The notes: generated by a model not told the origin, from the sequence alone. A stretch of DNA of 64,000 nt from Semisulcospira habei (GCA_036245525.1 BTPG01000004.1:46077982-46141981), one strand, 5' to 3'; shown: positions 42,605 to 55,354, counted from the first letter of the stretch. Numbers and translations: made by a program.

Positions 42605-42720
42605 AAAAAAAACTCGCGTAAAAAAGACAGTTACAACACAATTTATTAATATCTTCTTCACAATAAACCAAAAACAAGTAAACAAACAAACAAACAAGTA
42701 CACAAACAAATAAGTAAAAT
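42605..42720. repeat. Diverged RTE LINE 5'-end-like segment
   Basis: AGACAGTTACAACACAATTT + ATTAATAT and repeated AAACAAACAAACAA resemble the LINE 5' region (CGGGTACAACACAATTTATT). Confidence 0.5.
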
Positions 42721-42978
42721 GGTGTCCTCACGAGGCTAAGCCTGTTTAGTTCAGAGATTTTGTCCCCCGCAGGCTGTATGTATCCAATAAGAAAAGGTCT
42801 TCGGGCCGATGTGGGACCTATGGTCTTCGCTTACTGGGTAGTGCGTATGGTTACCGTTCTGATGTATGTGCGCCGTGTGTGAATTGTACAAGCTCGCGTT
42901 TCGACGCTGTTCGGTCGAAAATGACAGACAAGAACACACTGTCTGTATGGCGGCGGTAAAGTGTACTCGACTTATTCG

Positions 42979-43092
<114 letters not shown>

Positions 43093-43137
43093 GTTTAGTC
43101 TGGGGGGCGATATAGGGGCCGTTAGAGGACATGATTC

Positions 43138-43322
43138 TTAACTCATTGTGCCCCAGGTACGAAATACCTACATTTTGGAGTTATCCTCTGAGGGCTGCAT
43201 TACAACTCATGAGACAGATCCACCATGGTAGTTCAAGGGTGGTGGCAGAATAGCTTGGCGCCTATAGACTATCATGGTCGAGCCCTATCTTGCTGTGGTG
43301 TGTCGCGGACAGAAGGAGTTAA
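43138..43322. mobile_element. Family-B MITE missing its right arm
   Basis: TTAACTCATTGTGCCCCAGG to CGGACAGAAGGAGTTAA; after TTGGCGCCTATAG it jumps to ACTATCATGGTCGAGCC, so the second arm is deleted at the hairpin centre. Confidence 0.8.
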
Positions 43323-43467
43323 ATTGTTGCATTTGATTGGTGATCATGCAGTAATCCTGTACTTTACATTCATTTGACGTTTCTGAATTCGATTTCTCAA
43401 ATTTAACACTTTCTAGCCAAAGCACTGGGTTCTCTGAATTTGGGAGTCGTGGTTCAACGTTTACAAG

Positions 43468-43545
43468 GGTAGTATTAAAGCATCATGGCGTTTTTCCCGT
43501 CGCCAAGCTAATCTGGTAATACCTTTTAACTATCACGGTTGATCT
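43468..43545. mobile_element. Family-B MITE, degenerate
   Basis: GGTAGTATTAAAGCATCATGG / CGCCAAGCTAATCTGGTAAT and TATCACGGTTGATC. Confidence 0.55.
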
Positions 43546-43847
43546 ATTTTGTGCACCAGCGCGTGCGGCCACTGGTGCTGTCAGCAGTTCCGGGGGCTGC
43601 AAGCACCAGGGAGTTTCAAAAGAGAACGTTTTACCCAATCAAAACAAGCCTTCAAACCGGGAAGTATCTCTTTTGGCAAACGGAGCGCGCGGCAGTTAAG
43701 TGCAATTTCCACGGAATATGTTGACCAGTGCAGTTAACCTTCGCTTTCTGTCTGTGCTTTGAATAGAAACGATCCCTCTGCTACCACAGCAGCTTTACCA
43801 CTGGATAAAATCGTCTGGTTGAGGCTTACGGATGTTAATAAGGCCAA

Positions 43848-43912
43848 TAAAACCCATAGATCCTCATGAGCCCGCGCAACTGCGGGGGCTCATGAGGATC
43901 TATGCCTCTTGC
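43848..43912. mobile_element. Family-A hairpin core
   Basis: ATAGATCCTCATGAGCCCGC / GGGGCTCATGAGGATCTATG; left stem end altered (AAAACC for AAGAGG). Confidence 0.8.
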
Positions 43913-44474
43913 ATTTGTTGCATGTTTTCCGGCGGTAAAAATATTCCTCCTCTGTCTGCTGCGCAGTGTATTCAATAGGTTTAATTGATTGTTGACGAAA
44001 CTTCTTCTCATTGACTGCGTGCGTAGGAGGAATTCTCGCGTATATGATTGGTAATAAGGCGAATATTCGGCCAGCTCGTCTTCTCGCAAGTCACGTCACG
44101 CAGGAAAACAAACACCTCTGCAGACAAACTGCTGCAACTTTTGTGCACTTGTTTACCCTGTTAGTTCGACTTCTCTGTCACCGAACCGTAAGAGCTGAGC
44201 AGACCACGACAGCTCAAGTACGAAACGCCCTCCTCAGACATGTCTGTCAATCTAAACAACTACCGGGTGTCGTATTCATAGATGTTGTGTTTCCGGCACC
44301 TGGTATTTCGTTCTTACGGTTTTGAAATACAAGAAGACTTGTTTTAAGCAACCAATTTTCTTGAGCATCCAAGTTGTCTGAGATGACAAGGCGCTCTCTC
44401 AGGAGAAATTAAGTCTTGAAAGCTGAAGGTGTTAAGTGTCATGAAAGACCACTATTAGGTGGTTCCAACGATGG

Positions 44475-44679
44475 ACCTTAGCTCTTCTGCCCGTGACACA
44501 CCACAGCAAGATATGGCTCGACCATGATAGTTCAAGGGTGGTGGCAGAATAGCTTGGCGCCTAGAGGCGCCAAGCTATTCTGCCGCCACCCTTGAACTAT
44601 CATGGCCGATCTGTCTCCTGAACTGTAAGAGGATAACTACCAAATGTGGGTATTTCGTACCTTGGGCACAATGAGTTAA
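44475..44679. mobile_element. Family-B hairpin MITE
   Basis: Core 44529-44607 AGTTCAAGGGTGGTGGCAGA around TTGGCGCCTAGAGGCGCCAA; right end GGGCACAATGAGTTAA at 44679. Confidence 0.85.
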
Positions 44680-44827
44680 GGATCTCTCATAAGGGTGACC
44701 GCTCAAAGCAGGCTCTCCTGTAGACGGTTCAAAACAGTGAGTCAGTTGACTGTGGACGGAAAAGCGTGTGAAATGTAAAAGCATCACAGGTTCACCGCGC
44801 TAGGTGCAACGATATAAATTAGACCCC

Positions 44828-44890
44828 AAGAGGCATAGGTCCTCACGAGCCCCCGCAACTGCGGGGGCTCGTGAGGACCTATGCCTCTTT
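44828..44890. mobile_element. Family-A hairpin, compensated stem
   Basis: AAGAGGCATAGGTCCTCACG / CGTGAGGACCTATGCCTCTT: two positions differ from the family sequence on both arms so that pairing is kept. Confidence 0.85.
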
Positions 44891-45200
44891 CATGTGGTTG
44901 ATGCTGGTGCTCTGGCAGTGAGGGTGTTAAATTTGAAGCGACACTTGGTCTGGGTGTACCATCATGGCTGTCTGGCATGTTGAAGAGTTTTCAAGTTCCG
45001 ACTGCCCGTCAGACTGACGAGGGAGGACCTTATCTGAATCAAAAATCTTTAATCGCAAGACTCGACCTACTTTCTTCAGACTCGGGAAAACCAATAAAGA
45101 GTGAAGTTTTACTTTTTAATGGAACGCATGCAATTAAATGCGTGCTTGCATGTGTTTGTGGGCGTGAGCACGCACGCACTCGCACGCATACGCACGCGTG

Positions 45201-45202
<2 letters not shown>

Positions 45203-45244
<42 letters not shown>

Positions 45245-45246
45245 AC
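45203..45246. repeat. (CA)n microsatellite
   Basis: About 20 CA units within a wider CGCA-rich tract (45170-45280). Confidence 0.95.
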
Positions 45247-45660
45247 TACATGCTCACATGCACGCGCGCACGCACACAACCGATCAACCAGTATATTTGC
45301 GCAACGGATGTCTCACAGTCCTTGCGATCAGAATTTCGAGTACAGTAAACTTTGGATATAACAAATGAGCGTGTTATATCGAACGTTTGTTGTGAGCGAA
45401 GTAATTTTCATAGAATGAGTGTTGTCGGGACCTTTGGAAAGTGTTGCTGTATCCAATTTTTGTCTACCGTATTGAAAGTACGGTAGACTTTGAAATGGGG
45501 CAGGTCGGAGCGCATTCTGGAGCATGCACATGACGTTTTTGGCGTGCGGGGCAGACATTCTGGCCAAGAAGTAACAAGATAAAAATGACGTCACGTCTAG
45601 CTACGCAAACCTTGCTAGAGAACGTCGTTTGGGCGCCAGAGGTGTGTGTGCGTGTGTGTG

Positions 45661-45692
<32 letters not shown>

Positions 45693-45975
45693 TGCGCGTG
45701 ACAGCGACTAGAGCCCGCGTTTGAGGACGGACAAGCTTGAAATTTCAGGATATTGTACCTAAAAGAATTGTCTCGAGACCTTTTTTTTTCCCGATCTTTT
45801 GATTAAGATGCTCAGTGGCGAGAAAATGACCGTTTCACAAAAACCGGTTGATTCACATTGGAGTCCGTAATTTTTTTTTAATTTTTACTGGATAATTTGC
45901 ATATAGCTAGATAAAAGGGAGATATTGAATGAGTTCGTTAGCCAGCATTGTACCTCTATAACGCTTTGAGTGATA

Positions 45976-46084
<109 letters not shown>

Positions 46085-46880
46085 TAAATAAAACCAGTCC
46101 AAGAAAGCTGGCACCACACACTCCAAATATGGATCCAAGCAGCAGTGAAATACTTAAAATGTGAAGAAAGGATCCACATACACCACGTAGTTTAGAAGGA
46201 GTTACACTTTTATTCTATGCACAAATTTTCGCCCTCTCAGCCAGGGCTTCTTCCCCTGATTATATCTATATTCACGTTTTTGGGATTAATTTCACGAATT
46301 ATATCAGTTAATCTTAAAACAATTGAATCTTTTTTACGAAAAAAACAAACAATCTTCTCAGTAATAATCGCATGATTTTTCGTATACGGTATTTAAATAA
46401 GCCTATAGTTTGTCTCGGCTGTCGGGTACGATTAAGTCAATTGTGACCTGTATGCCCTAAGTGTGAAAATCAGACAATTTTCTGCACCACTTTTTTTTTT
46501 AGTCGTTTGTAAAACAGCTAACATAACTTTCTTTTTTTCTTTTACGAAAAAAACTATCTTCTCATTAATACTCACATGATTTTTCATAAAAGTGTTTGCA
46601 TAAGCCTGCTGTACGTCCCGGCCCTGGGGTAGGGTTGGGTCAAATTGTGACCCAATTGTGACCTGTAAACTTTTGGCGTAAAAATGAGCAAGAAAATTGC
46701 AAAGTTTAATCCTCTGATACGTCAAATGTTAGTACTGCGATGAGTGACGTATAACATCGAGTCGTCACTATGAACACGGCGTCGTGGAACTAATGATGCC
46801 ATGACGTGTGCCTTGAAGTGACGTCATTTCGCTGCTCGTGCTATTATTCTTATTCAGAATAGCTATGCTACGCCAGACCA

Positions 46881-47100
46881 CAGAGCTCACGAATGGCGGG
46901 AATCGCCGTATCCCCGTCTTTATTTATGTGTGCCAGTGTGTGTGGATCAGAGGTGGGTTAGAGTAGAAGGAGGTGGATTCCTGTCGCTAGTGACACGAGC
47001 CCACAGAGCGTACTAATGGCGGGAAGCGCCGTGTATCCGTCTTTATTTGTGTGCGCCGACGTGTATGTTGATCAGAGGTTGGCTTAGAGAGGAGGAAAAT
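46881..47100. repeat. ~115-bp tandem pair
   Basis: CACAGAGCTCACGAATGGCG and CACAGAGCGTACTAATGGCG each lead to GTCTTTATTT and GATCAGAGGT. Confidence 0.8.
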
Positions 47101-47532
47101 GGATCAGCATTATAAGCCTAAAAATATGAACAACTCTGAATGTTCCTAAGATAAACGCATCTGAGCCCCAAAGAATACGGTAGACTTTGGGATGAAATCC
47201 TCATCTTGTAATTATATGCGACCTTGTTATGAGCGAAGTGGACTGTATTTTCAATCGAGTTTCTTCGGTGGATGAAACAGAAATGTCACTGGGTGCGGTG
47301 CCGCCTGTTTGGGGAAGGAGGGGGGAGATACCTTTGGACTAAACGCCTCGTTGTAGTCGAAAGTGATATTGAATTTGAAAGATCGGCTTTTATTGGTTGT
47401 CAGACTAGGAAGCCGTAGCAAAAGAGTTTGTCATTGAGTCTGACAGACTGTCACAGTCACGGACTTCAACACCGAAGAAGGAAAGCATGAAACAGTAGCA
47501 AAGACGTATGTAAATGGTCTTTGGGCCTACCG

Positions 47533-47598
47533 TCAAGAGGCATAGATTTTCATGAGCCCCTGCGAATGCAGGGGCTCATGAAAATCTGTGCCTCTTGC
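47533..47598. mobile_element. Family-A hairpin, compensated stem
   Basis: CAAGAGGCATAGATTTTCAT / ATGAAAATCTGTGCCTCTTG with CCCCTGCGAATGCAGGGG centre; TTTT/AAAA change is matched on both arms. Confidence 0.85.
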
Positions 47599-48187
47599 AA
47601 AGGGGAGGTAGGACCTACTGACTTGAGACGATGCGAGGAGGAAGCTTTTTAAAATACGGAGCCGGCGCCTGGCAGACACAAAAAGGTCATGTCTCTGTTC
47701 CCAGACAGCAAATCTAATCATAAAACCTATGATTAGATACGTTTTACATTCATCTACCGTGAGGACGTCAGGCCAACAACCGCCGCAGTCGGCAAGCCTG
47801 TTGCTCACTAGGTATCAGACTTGAGTTACATATAGTTTCCGTGGCATGCACGTCCATGATAGAAGTTACGTGCATATTTTACCAACTTTTTTAGAAGTTA
47901 TAAAAGTAATCCTCGTCTCCCTGTTCAATTATAGAGTCATTATAAACTTATTTCAACTTTTAATGTCCATATGTATAAGCACTTTCCATTCTTTTCTGGG
48001 GCAGCCATTCACCTTGTAATCTTTGTCTTTAGTTTACACACGTAGAGATTTTCTTTTCAGTTTCCAGCTCGCAAAACGCTTGCGACATGCTGCAAGAGAG
48101 CGCAAGCTCAAACCGTTTGCGGGACAAGGCCCAGGGTGGCCTCCCGTACTATTTTCGAGCCTACTCCTCAAGATTAAACAAAAGATG

Positions 48188-48365
48188 CATTCGGGTTATG
48201 TCCCAGGTACGAAATACCGACGTTTCGGTGTAGTCCTCTTTAGACTGCAGAACATTGCAGCAGACAGATCGACCATGATAGTTCAAGGGTGGCACCACGC
48301 TTGAACTATCATGGTCGATCCTAATCTTACGGGGGGGGGGGGGGGTGTCGGGACTGAATGAGTTA
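48188..48365. mobile_element. Family-B MITE with truncated hairpin
   Basis: AGTTCAAGGGTGG-CACCACGCTTGAACT: the TTGGCGCC centre is deleted. Right end GACTGAATGAGTTAA at 48365; a G run (48330-48346) interrupts it. Confidence 0.75.
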
Positions 48366-48737
48366 AGCAGAAGTGTACTTTTGGCGTACTCCCTAAGTGG
48401 ATCTGTCTAGGGGAGCAAGCCCCAGAACGGTACGGGAGGTCACCCTGGTCTTGTCAGCTGCGACATACCACGTCACGTGTTATTAACACACAAATGATGG
48501 CGACCACAAGGGTGATTATGTATAATTTTGTTAGCGTGCATCAATGAATATCAATCAAACAGTAATCGACATCTTTCCTCCATACCCCGATATGGGATAA
48601 AGAAAATAAAATCTTTGAGATGTTGCAAGGGCGTTGCAAGCAGGTAGTGCATCCTTGCGACGCAGCAAAAATCACTGGGTGTAGAAACCCCCTGTACTGC
48701 AGAAGATGTGTCGGGCATTGCTTCAGCCGTGTGTTCT

Positions 48738-48829
48738 TTAACCCTGTGCGTGTCGGTAGCGGTTTTAGTCGTGATGATTCCTACAGGAATCATCGCGACT
48801 AAAACCGCTACCGACACGCAAAGAGTTAA
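48738..48829. mobile_element. Family-F hairpin MITE, TTAA to TTAA
   Basis: TTAACCCTGTGCGTGTCGGT to ACCGACACGCAAAGAGTTAA, 92 bp, nearly the entire element is stem with centre TCCTACAGGA. Confidence 0.92.
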
Positions 48830-49211
48830 TGCTATTAGGGCTGGTCTGTGATTTTGGAACGTTGGCCATAAGTCATCGACCAGGACACCAGGCTGTGAAA
48901 TTTTTCATTGAAAGTCGAGTTTGGACCAACACCCATTAGCCGCGTATTATTAGGTGTCTTGTTTTTTTCCCAATAAATTTCAAAGACTAATTCAGTGCTA
49001 AAAAAGAAGATCTGACTTGATCATTTCACTACGTTTTTAAAGCCCTTGGTGTTCAGGAGTTATCGGGCACGCTGTTTGAAATCAAACGAATCATGTTTTG
49101 AGATCACATATCTTCAGCGGACTCACTCGTCAATTTTTTTCAAGACGATATATTGACTTGCTCTGCACCGATAAAGTGTTCCTCCTGACAAGCAAAACGG
49201 TCTGAGACGCC

Positions 49212-49262
49212 AGCAAGAGGTACCGATCCTCATGAGCCCTCACAAGGATATCTACCTCTTGC
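49212..49262. mobile_element. Family-A hairpin, centre deleted
   Basis: CAAGAGGTACCGATCCTCAT then GAGCCCTCACAAGGATATCTACCTCTTG. Confidence 0.65.
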
Positions 49263-49420
49263 ATGTTGGTGTCTGTGTCCTTGTCACTCAGTCTGTTTCT
49301 TGCTTACCTCCGTGAGATAGCCCATGATGCTTGCACGACGTAAGCCTTTGAACTGCTACCGTCTGTGAAAACGTAACTGCTTCGTCTGTGAGGCTTATGC
49401 CAATGATGATGAGGTCACCA

Positions 49421-49532
49421 CAAGAGGCATAGATCCTCATGAGCCCCCGCAATTGCGGGGGCTCATGAGGATCAATGCCTCTTGCATTTGAGCGTCGCTG
49501 AGCTCGTCGTGTTCCGACAGTGAAGGGGTTAA
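49421..49532. mobile_element. Family-A hairpin MITE with right TTAA
   Basis: Core 49421-49485 is near perfect (CAAGAGGCATAGATCCTCAT). Right terminus TCCGACAGTGAAGGGGTTAA ends at 49532 and defines the family-A 3' end. Confidence 0.88.
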
Positions 49533-50149
49533 ACCCAGTCAATCAATTTGTGTCCGTGCTTACAGGGATTACTTTTCTGTAGGGGTGATTTTGAGGTCTA
49601 GTCTTAGGTTTAACATCAAACAGCTAGCAGCGACACAATCACATTACGGACTTTGTTTACTATACAGACGCATTAGCTGTGGAATTCATTTACCTCCCCC
49701 CTCCCCCCAACCCACCCCCAATCTCCCTCTCCTCCCTCGTCCATTCCACCACCTCCCTGGTCTTGAGGTTAACAAACGTTGGAGGTGACCTACTATGACT
49801 ATGTGCCAGTTGCAGGAGATAAATCAATCATGATATTGAAAAGTAGTGACAGGTTAGCATTTTGTCGAAGACAACATTTGCAGATTCACTCATCATGCCT
49901 CTTGCTGGCCTCTCAGGCCGTTCTTGGGATACTTGCGAAGTATCGTCCTAGTTCAGTCGAATTCATTTCAGTTCGGTCAAGATGGGATCTCTGCCCTCGG
50001 AAAGGCCCATACGCGATCCACCCCACTCATCACGCAGAAGTGTTTCTAAAGTTCATTTCGATATCGCGCCAATATAGGTTGGGTTGACTATGGTTTCTCT
50101 CATTTCCTTTGACGTCTGCCCAACGTCTGCTGCCTTTCTCCACACCTGT

Positions 50150-50289
50150 GTACCAGTTGCAGATGAGGGATCAGCCATGACAGATCAAAGGGTAGTGCCG
50201 GATTAGTCGCAGTTCTAATCTGTCACTGCCCATGAACTGGAATGGGTGACCAATCTCCTGCGTTTACGTGTCAGATATGAATGGGTTAA
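50150..50289. mobile_element. Family-B MITE, degenerate
   Basis: GATCAAAGGGTAGTGCCGGA / TCTGTCACTGCCCATGAACT; right end AGATATGAATGGGTTAA at 50289. Confidence 0.7.
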
Positions 50290-50317
50290 CTCCACTGCTC
50301 CCAGCGCCAGTGTGGAC

Positions 50318-50443
50318 CTAGGATCAGTTGCGTGAATGAGCTTAGTCCTACGCCAGCCACCAAGCAAGGTGCTCCTCTATAGCGGAGCACCTTGCTTGGT
50401 GGCTGGCGCAGGACTAAGCTCAGTCACGCAACTGGCCCCTGGT
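50318..50443. mobile_element. Family-E hairpin
   Basis: ATCAGTTGCGTGAATGAGCT / AGCTCAGTCACGCAACTGGC; inner AAGCAAGGTGCTCC around CTATAG. ~55-bp arms. Its left end immediately follows a family-B TTAA. Confidence 0.85.
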
Positions 50444-50600
50444 TAACAGGGACACCTTCTTTGCGCGCGCGTTACATCGTAATGCTCTCATTATTTGCTT
50501 TGGGATTACCTCCTGGCTGCATGACTCCTACGCGGCATGCAATCCAGACCATTATCTAAAGCCTTTTCTGCCGAGAAAACGTGAACACCGCCCAACTGCA

Positions 50601-50757
50601 AGAGGTCTAGATTCTCATGATTAAACAAAACAATCAATCATTCAAGTGGGAATTGTATACCGCCTTAGCCGCAAACCACTCCTTTCTACAAGAATCTCTT
50701 GTAAAGTGCACATTCTCTTGCATCCGTGAGAACCGCAGGGGCCCATGAGAATCTATG
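50601..50757. mobile_element. Family-A hairpin split by ~105 nt
   Basis: Left arm CAAGAGGTCTAGATTCTCAT stops at GATTAAAC; the right half AACCGCAGGGGCCCATGAGA appears at 50730. The spacer is not recognised. Confidence 0.55.
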
Positions 50758-51169
50758 TTTCTGCTAGTATAATTATGTCGGTTTTGTTTTATTAGCGGAG
50801 GTGACAAGGGTCATAGACCTAAGATTACCTTTCCATCTACAAGATGAAGCGGAAGCTTGAGTTGATCCTGCTACGAACACACGGCGATTCCCGCCATACG
50901 TAAGCATAGCTATTCTGAAGAAGAAGAATAGCACGATCAGCGAAATGACGTCACTTCAAGCTTCACGTCATGGCATCATTAGTCCCACGGCGCCGTGTCA
51001 GATCGTAGTGACGACTCGATGTTATACGCCACTCATCGAAGTACTAACATTTGACGTATCAGAGAATCAACTTTGCAATTTTCTTGCTGATTTTCACGCC
51101 TAGAGCTTTCAGGTCACAAATTGACCTACCCGCTGTGAGATGGCCTTTAGTCGCCAAATAACTAAAGGC

Positions 51170-51944
51170 TTCCCTACACGGAGAAACGAAATGTACAAGA
51201 AACGAAACATTTTCATTGCATCGAAATGCCTTCTCCGCACACGCAGAAACGCGGTGAAAATTCATTTCGCCTGGTACAGGGGAAGTAACTGTTCACTGAC
51301 ACATGCTCTGGTTTGTATCGGTGGATATCGGGTCATATTTCTGACTACTGACGCTTAAAAACTAAACATATAAGACATGTGTGCCTTCACTTACACAATT
51401 AAAGTAAATTGCCGACCATATCGAATAAACGTAAGCGCTTTTGAATGCGTAAACAAGGCTGGTTCAAGTGAATCGAGGATGCCGCCGTCTCGAAGCGATA
51501 GCCGCCATCTTGTAGGCGGCTTCGCAGAGCAGCCGATGAAAGTGGGGTTCAGAAAACTGACCTAAAATCATATCTGGTGGTACTTTAGTGATGATACTTG
51601 ATAGATTCAATTTCGAAAATGATTTCTCCGCTTAAATCTTACAGAATCGTGCGTCACATCACGCAATTCTAGCCATAATAGACCTGACTCCACGGCATCG
51701 CTTTACCATGCCGTTGCAATCCTCAGTGTTTGGGCGTGAATGACGTCAGATTGGGGTGTGACCGAGCGGACGGCGCTGATTGGGTGACGGGTAAAATGTT
51801 TCGGCGAAATGTTTCGCGAATAGGGACAAGTTCTATTTCGTGAAATGTGTCGTTTCGCATTTCGTGAAACGGTGAAATGTTGGAGAAATGTCTGAAATGC
51901 GGACATTTCGACGAAATGTTTCGTTTCGTTTCTCCGTGCGAGGA
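51170..51944. mobile_element. 775-bp element with terminal inverted repeats nested in K
   Basis: TTCCCTACACGGAGAAACGA at the left and TCGTTTCTCCGTGCGAGGAA at the right are inverse. No coding capacity. It splits a SINE/LINE-like tail (GTGAGATGGCCTTTAGTCGC ... CACTAACTAAC) that had itself entered K. Confidence 0.7.
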
Positions 51945-52617
51945 AGCACTAACTAACAATTTGACCTAATCCTACCCCAGGGCCGGGTCAAATAGCAGGC
52001 TTATGCAAACACTGTTTATGAAAAAAATCATGCGGGTATTAATCAGAAGATAGTTTTTTTCGTAAAAGAAAAATTAAAGTTGTGTTAGCTGTTTTACAAA
52101 TGACTCGGAAAAAGTGGTGCAGAAAATTGTCTGATTTTCACACCTAGGAAATACAGGACACAATTGACCTAATTGTACCCGACAGCCGAGACAAACTGTA
52201 GGCTTATGTATATTAAAAATAATGCGATCATTAATGAGAAGATTGTTTTTTCGTTTAAAAAATTCAATTGTTTTAAGATTAACCCATATAATTCGTGAAA
52301 TTAATGCCAAAAACGTGAAAATATTTCTTTTTTCGAAAATTATTTAATTATCACTCAAAACGTTCTAGAGGTACAATGCTGGTTAACGAACTCATTCAAT
52401 ATGTCCTTTTTATCTAGCTATATGCAAAATATCTAGTAAAAATAAGAAAAATTACGGACTCCAGTGTGGATCAGCCGGTTTTTGTAAAACGGCCGTTTTT
52501 CGCCAATGAGCATCTTAATTTAAAAAAATGAACAAAAAGGTCTCGAGATAATTCTGTTAGGGACAATATCCTAAAATGTCAAGCTTGTCCGTCCTCAAAC
52601 GCGGGCTCTAGTCGCTG

Positions 52618-52618
<1 letters not shown>

Positions 52619-52697
<79 letters not shown>

Positions 52698-52760
52698 ACG
52701 CACGCGCACACGCACACACACACACACACACACACCCCACACACACACACACACACACAC
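52619..52760. repeat. (CA)n microsatellite
   Basis: Interrupted by CG-containing units near 52685-52710; the matching GT tract in the other K copy is at 45640-45680. Confidence 0.95.
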
Positions 52761-53009
52761 CTGGCGCCAAAAAGACGTTCTCTAGCAAGGTTTGCGTAGC
52801 TAGACGTGACGTCGTTTTATCTTGTTACTTCTTGGTCAGAATTTCTGCCCCGCACGCCAATAACGTCATGTGCATGCTCCGGAATGCACTCCGACCAGCC
52901 CCATTTCAAAGTCGACAAAAACAGCAGTGAGCTGAATTCTCTTGGCCTTAGTTTTGACGGGCCCTCAAACTATGACGATTATCTGCCGCAAGAAATAAAT
53001 CGATCACGA

Positions 53010-53093
53010 TAGTCCAAGGGCAGTGCCGCTTGTGTAGCTTTGCGTTTAAAAATGCCCCGGGCTATTTAGTCACTACCCTTGAACTGTAGTGAT
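53010..53093. mobile_element. Family-B hairpin, degenerate
   Basis: ATAGTCCAAGGGCAGTGCCG / CACTACCCTTGAACTGTAGT with a rearranged centre. Confidence 0.6.
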
Positions 53094-53335
53094 CTATGGT
53101 AGTTGAAGTGGCGTGTCTGGTGAGCATTACCCATCCACGATGTTGCTGGCCCTAATTACCTTCTCTAGTTCACAAGCGCAAGTCACTCCGATGTGTTTGC
53201 CCTGTGCAGGAAAAACACACAAGTCCGTTTTGTGTAAAGCGAGATTTTCAGTGTACTGCAATGAAAATCTTGCTATTCACAAATGCGGACTTGCTGTCTT
53301 TTGCCTTCAACTGCAGTACTTTCACCGACTTTCAC

Positions 53336-53380
53336 GACGGGCCGACGTCTGCCCGATGGCCTTTTGCGTATGCCCAAGCA
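53336..53380. mobile_element. Family-D relic
   Basis: CGGGCCGACGTCTGCCCGAT then GGCCTTTTGCGTATGCCC. Similar relics occur at 42794-42840 and 62570-62612. Confidence 0.5.
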
Positions 53381-53910
53381 CGCGTTGCGGGTTGGGACTA
53401 ATGATACTCTTTTGATATGGTCGGCACAGTTCTGTTTCTCTTTGCATTTTTATCTGCCGTCAGAGGAAAAGCAAACAGTACAGCTAATTCACTCACACAG
53501 AGTGTCTGGGACTTGCCGTGCAGCCCCCGCTGTAAACAAGAGGTTGTGCCTGTCGGGCAGAATTAAGTAGGCCTCAGCCCGGGTCGTGCACAGGCTGATA
53601 GCGGACCGAGGACCTTTGCTGGCTTGACCACCAGTTCATTGTCATAGGAAAGTGTTGTGTCTGTGAGACGCGAAAACAGGTTCTCTTTGTAGAGGCATGC
53701 ATTGTAGAAACGCGAAACAAACAAAAATCAACCGTAAAGTCAAAGCATAAGCTACGCTTCCAAAAAACGCGAATTCGATCCGAATCCGAAGCGGGTCGGA
53801 AACAGAAAGGTTCAGGCAAGTCCGGCTTTTCATGTTTGTGTGTTTCCATATGCCCGACGTAGAAACGAATTCGCATCCGACTTCGAACTAAGATGACGCA
53901 TGTTTTGGCT

Positions 53911-55250
53911 CACGTGCGAAGCAAAAGTGCGTCTATGTTTTGGGCCAGTGGGGTCGTCCGTCTGTCGTCCGTCCGCCGTCGTCGTCCGTCGTCCGTGGTA
54001 AACTTTAACGTTGGCATTTTCAAGGAGACTATTCAAGCCAGATTCTTCAAACTTGGCCCAAGGGTACTTTGTGGCAAGACCTTTCTAAAGATACCAGTTT
54101 GAGTGACCTCTCACAAAGGTCAAGGTCACAGGGGATCAAGAAATGTCAGAAATGTCAGAAATAGCTATATTTTGACATAATTTATTTTTTCCCAAATATT
54201 ATTCACAACTTCAAACCCAAACTTGGTACAAAGATACCTGATGGTAAGACCTTTCTATGCATACTAATTTGGTTCATCCCTCGGAAAGGTCGAGGGTCAA
54301 AAGAGCTCAGGAAATAGATCAAAATAGCCATATTTTGACAAAAGATGTTTTTTCTCAAATACTATTCACAACTTCAAACCCAAATTTGGTACAGAGATAC
54401 CTGATGGTAAGACCTATCTATGCATACTAATTTGGATGACCCCTTGGAAAGGTCAAGGGTCACAAGAGGCTGGCAAATATGTGTAAAATGCTGATTTTTC
54501 ATAAAATTGTAGGTATTATCAACATTTTTGCAAATTTTTCAGCCAAATTTGGTACAAAGATAGCTGATGATAAGACTTTCCTATGCATACTAATTTAGTC
54601 GACTCACCACTAAGGTCAAGGGTCACGGGGGAGGGGGGGGGGGAGGGGAGGGTGGTGGTGGTGGGGGGGGGGGGTTGGCAGATGTGTGAAAAATGCTTAC
54701 AAATTCAGAAAACATGGATTTTGCTGCTACAGAAGCCAGCCCTTGTAATAAAGGTCACACATAATAATGTAAATCGGTCATGCACGTAAGCCTTAATGGT
54801 TTGCTTTGCATGACAATGTACACACGTGCTTCCTAGCACATCTTTTATAGTAGAACGACTTTCCAGAATAATCTAAAGATTTCACGCAACGCAACCAATC
54901 GGAACAGAACACGTAACTGAAACTCATAAATATTAATAAAGAATGAACTTTCTAGAATAACTACAATAGTCTACAAAAATCCGACTGCTAATTTCAGCCC
55001 CAAATCCCAGTGTGTAATGACGTCACATAAGAATATGGCAGACCGCTCACGACCTTCCATAACACACACTGAACGGCTGTTAATTTCACGCGCACAGAAA
55101 GTAACTATAACTAAAAATAGAACTTGCACTTTGACGTCAACATGGATTTTGCTGCTACAGAAGCCAGCCCTTGTAATAAAGGTCACACATAATAATGTAA
55201 ATCGGTCATGCACGTAAGCCATAATGGTTTGCTTTGCCTTTCTTGTTGAA
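53911..55250 (+). repeat. Dispersed element L, copy 2
   Basis: GTGCGAAGCAAAAGTGCGTC start and the same internal units as 7784-8960 but fewer of them. Its 3' part is duplicated: AACATGGATTTTGCTGCTAC ... GTTTGCTTTGC occurs at 54711-54809 and 55139-55237 (99 bp, nearly identical) around 329 bp of other sequence. A G-rich run lies at 54628-54674. Confidence 0.8.
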
Positions 55251-55354
55251 GGAAAATTGCAGTGCCGTATCGGGCACGGATCGTATTCGTGCTTATGGAA
55301 ACGTCGCTTAAGAACCGCAGCTGTCCAACGAATACGGACACAAAATAAAGCAGG

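Larger units (their letters stand above)
43138..44260 (+). repeat. Local segmental duplication, copy 2
   Basis: Shares MITEs and unique spacer with 41038-42560 in the same order and orientation; diverged by many substitutions and indels. Confidence 0.75.
50882..52960 (-). mobile_element. Element K / pogo-like relative, inverted copy
   Basis: Reverse-complement matches to 45480-46930 in order: ACGGCGATTCCCGCCAT, GACGACTCGATGTTATACG, GTTAGCTGTTTTACAAATGA, GCTGGTTAACGAACTCATTC, TTGTCCGTCCTCAAACGCGG and GTAGCTAGACGTGACGTC. Enlarged by a nested insertion (51132-51955). Confidence 0.75.
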
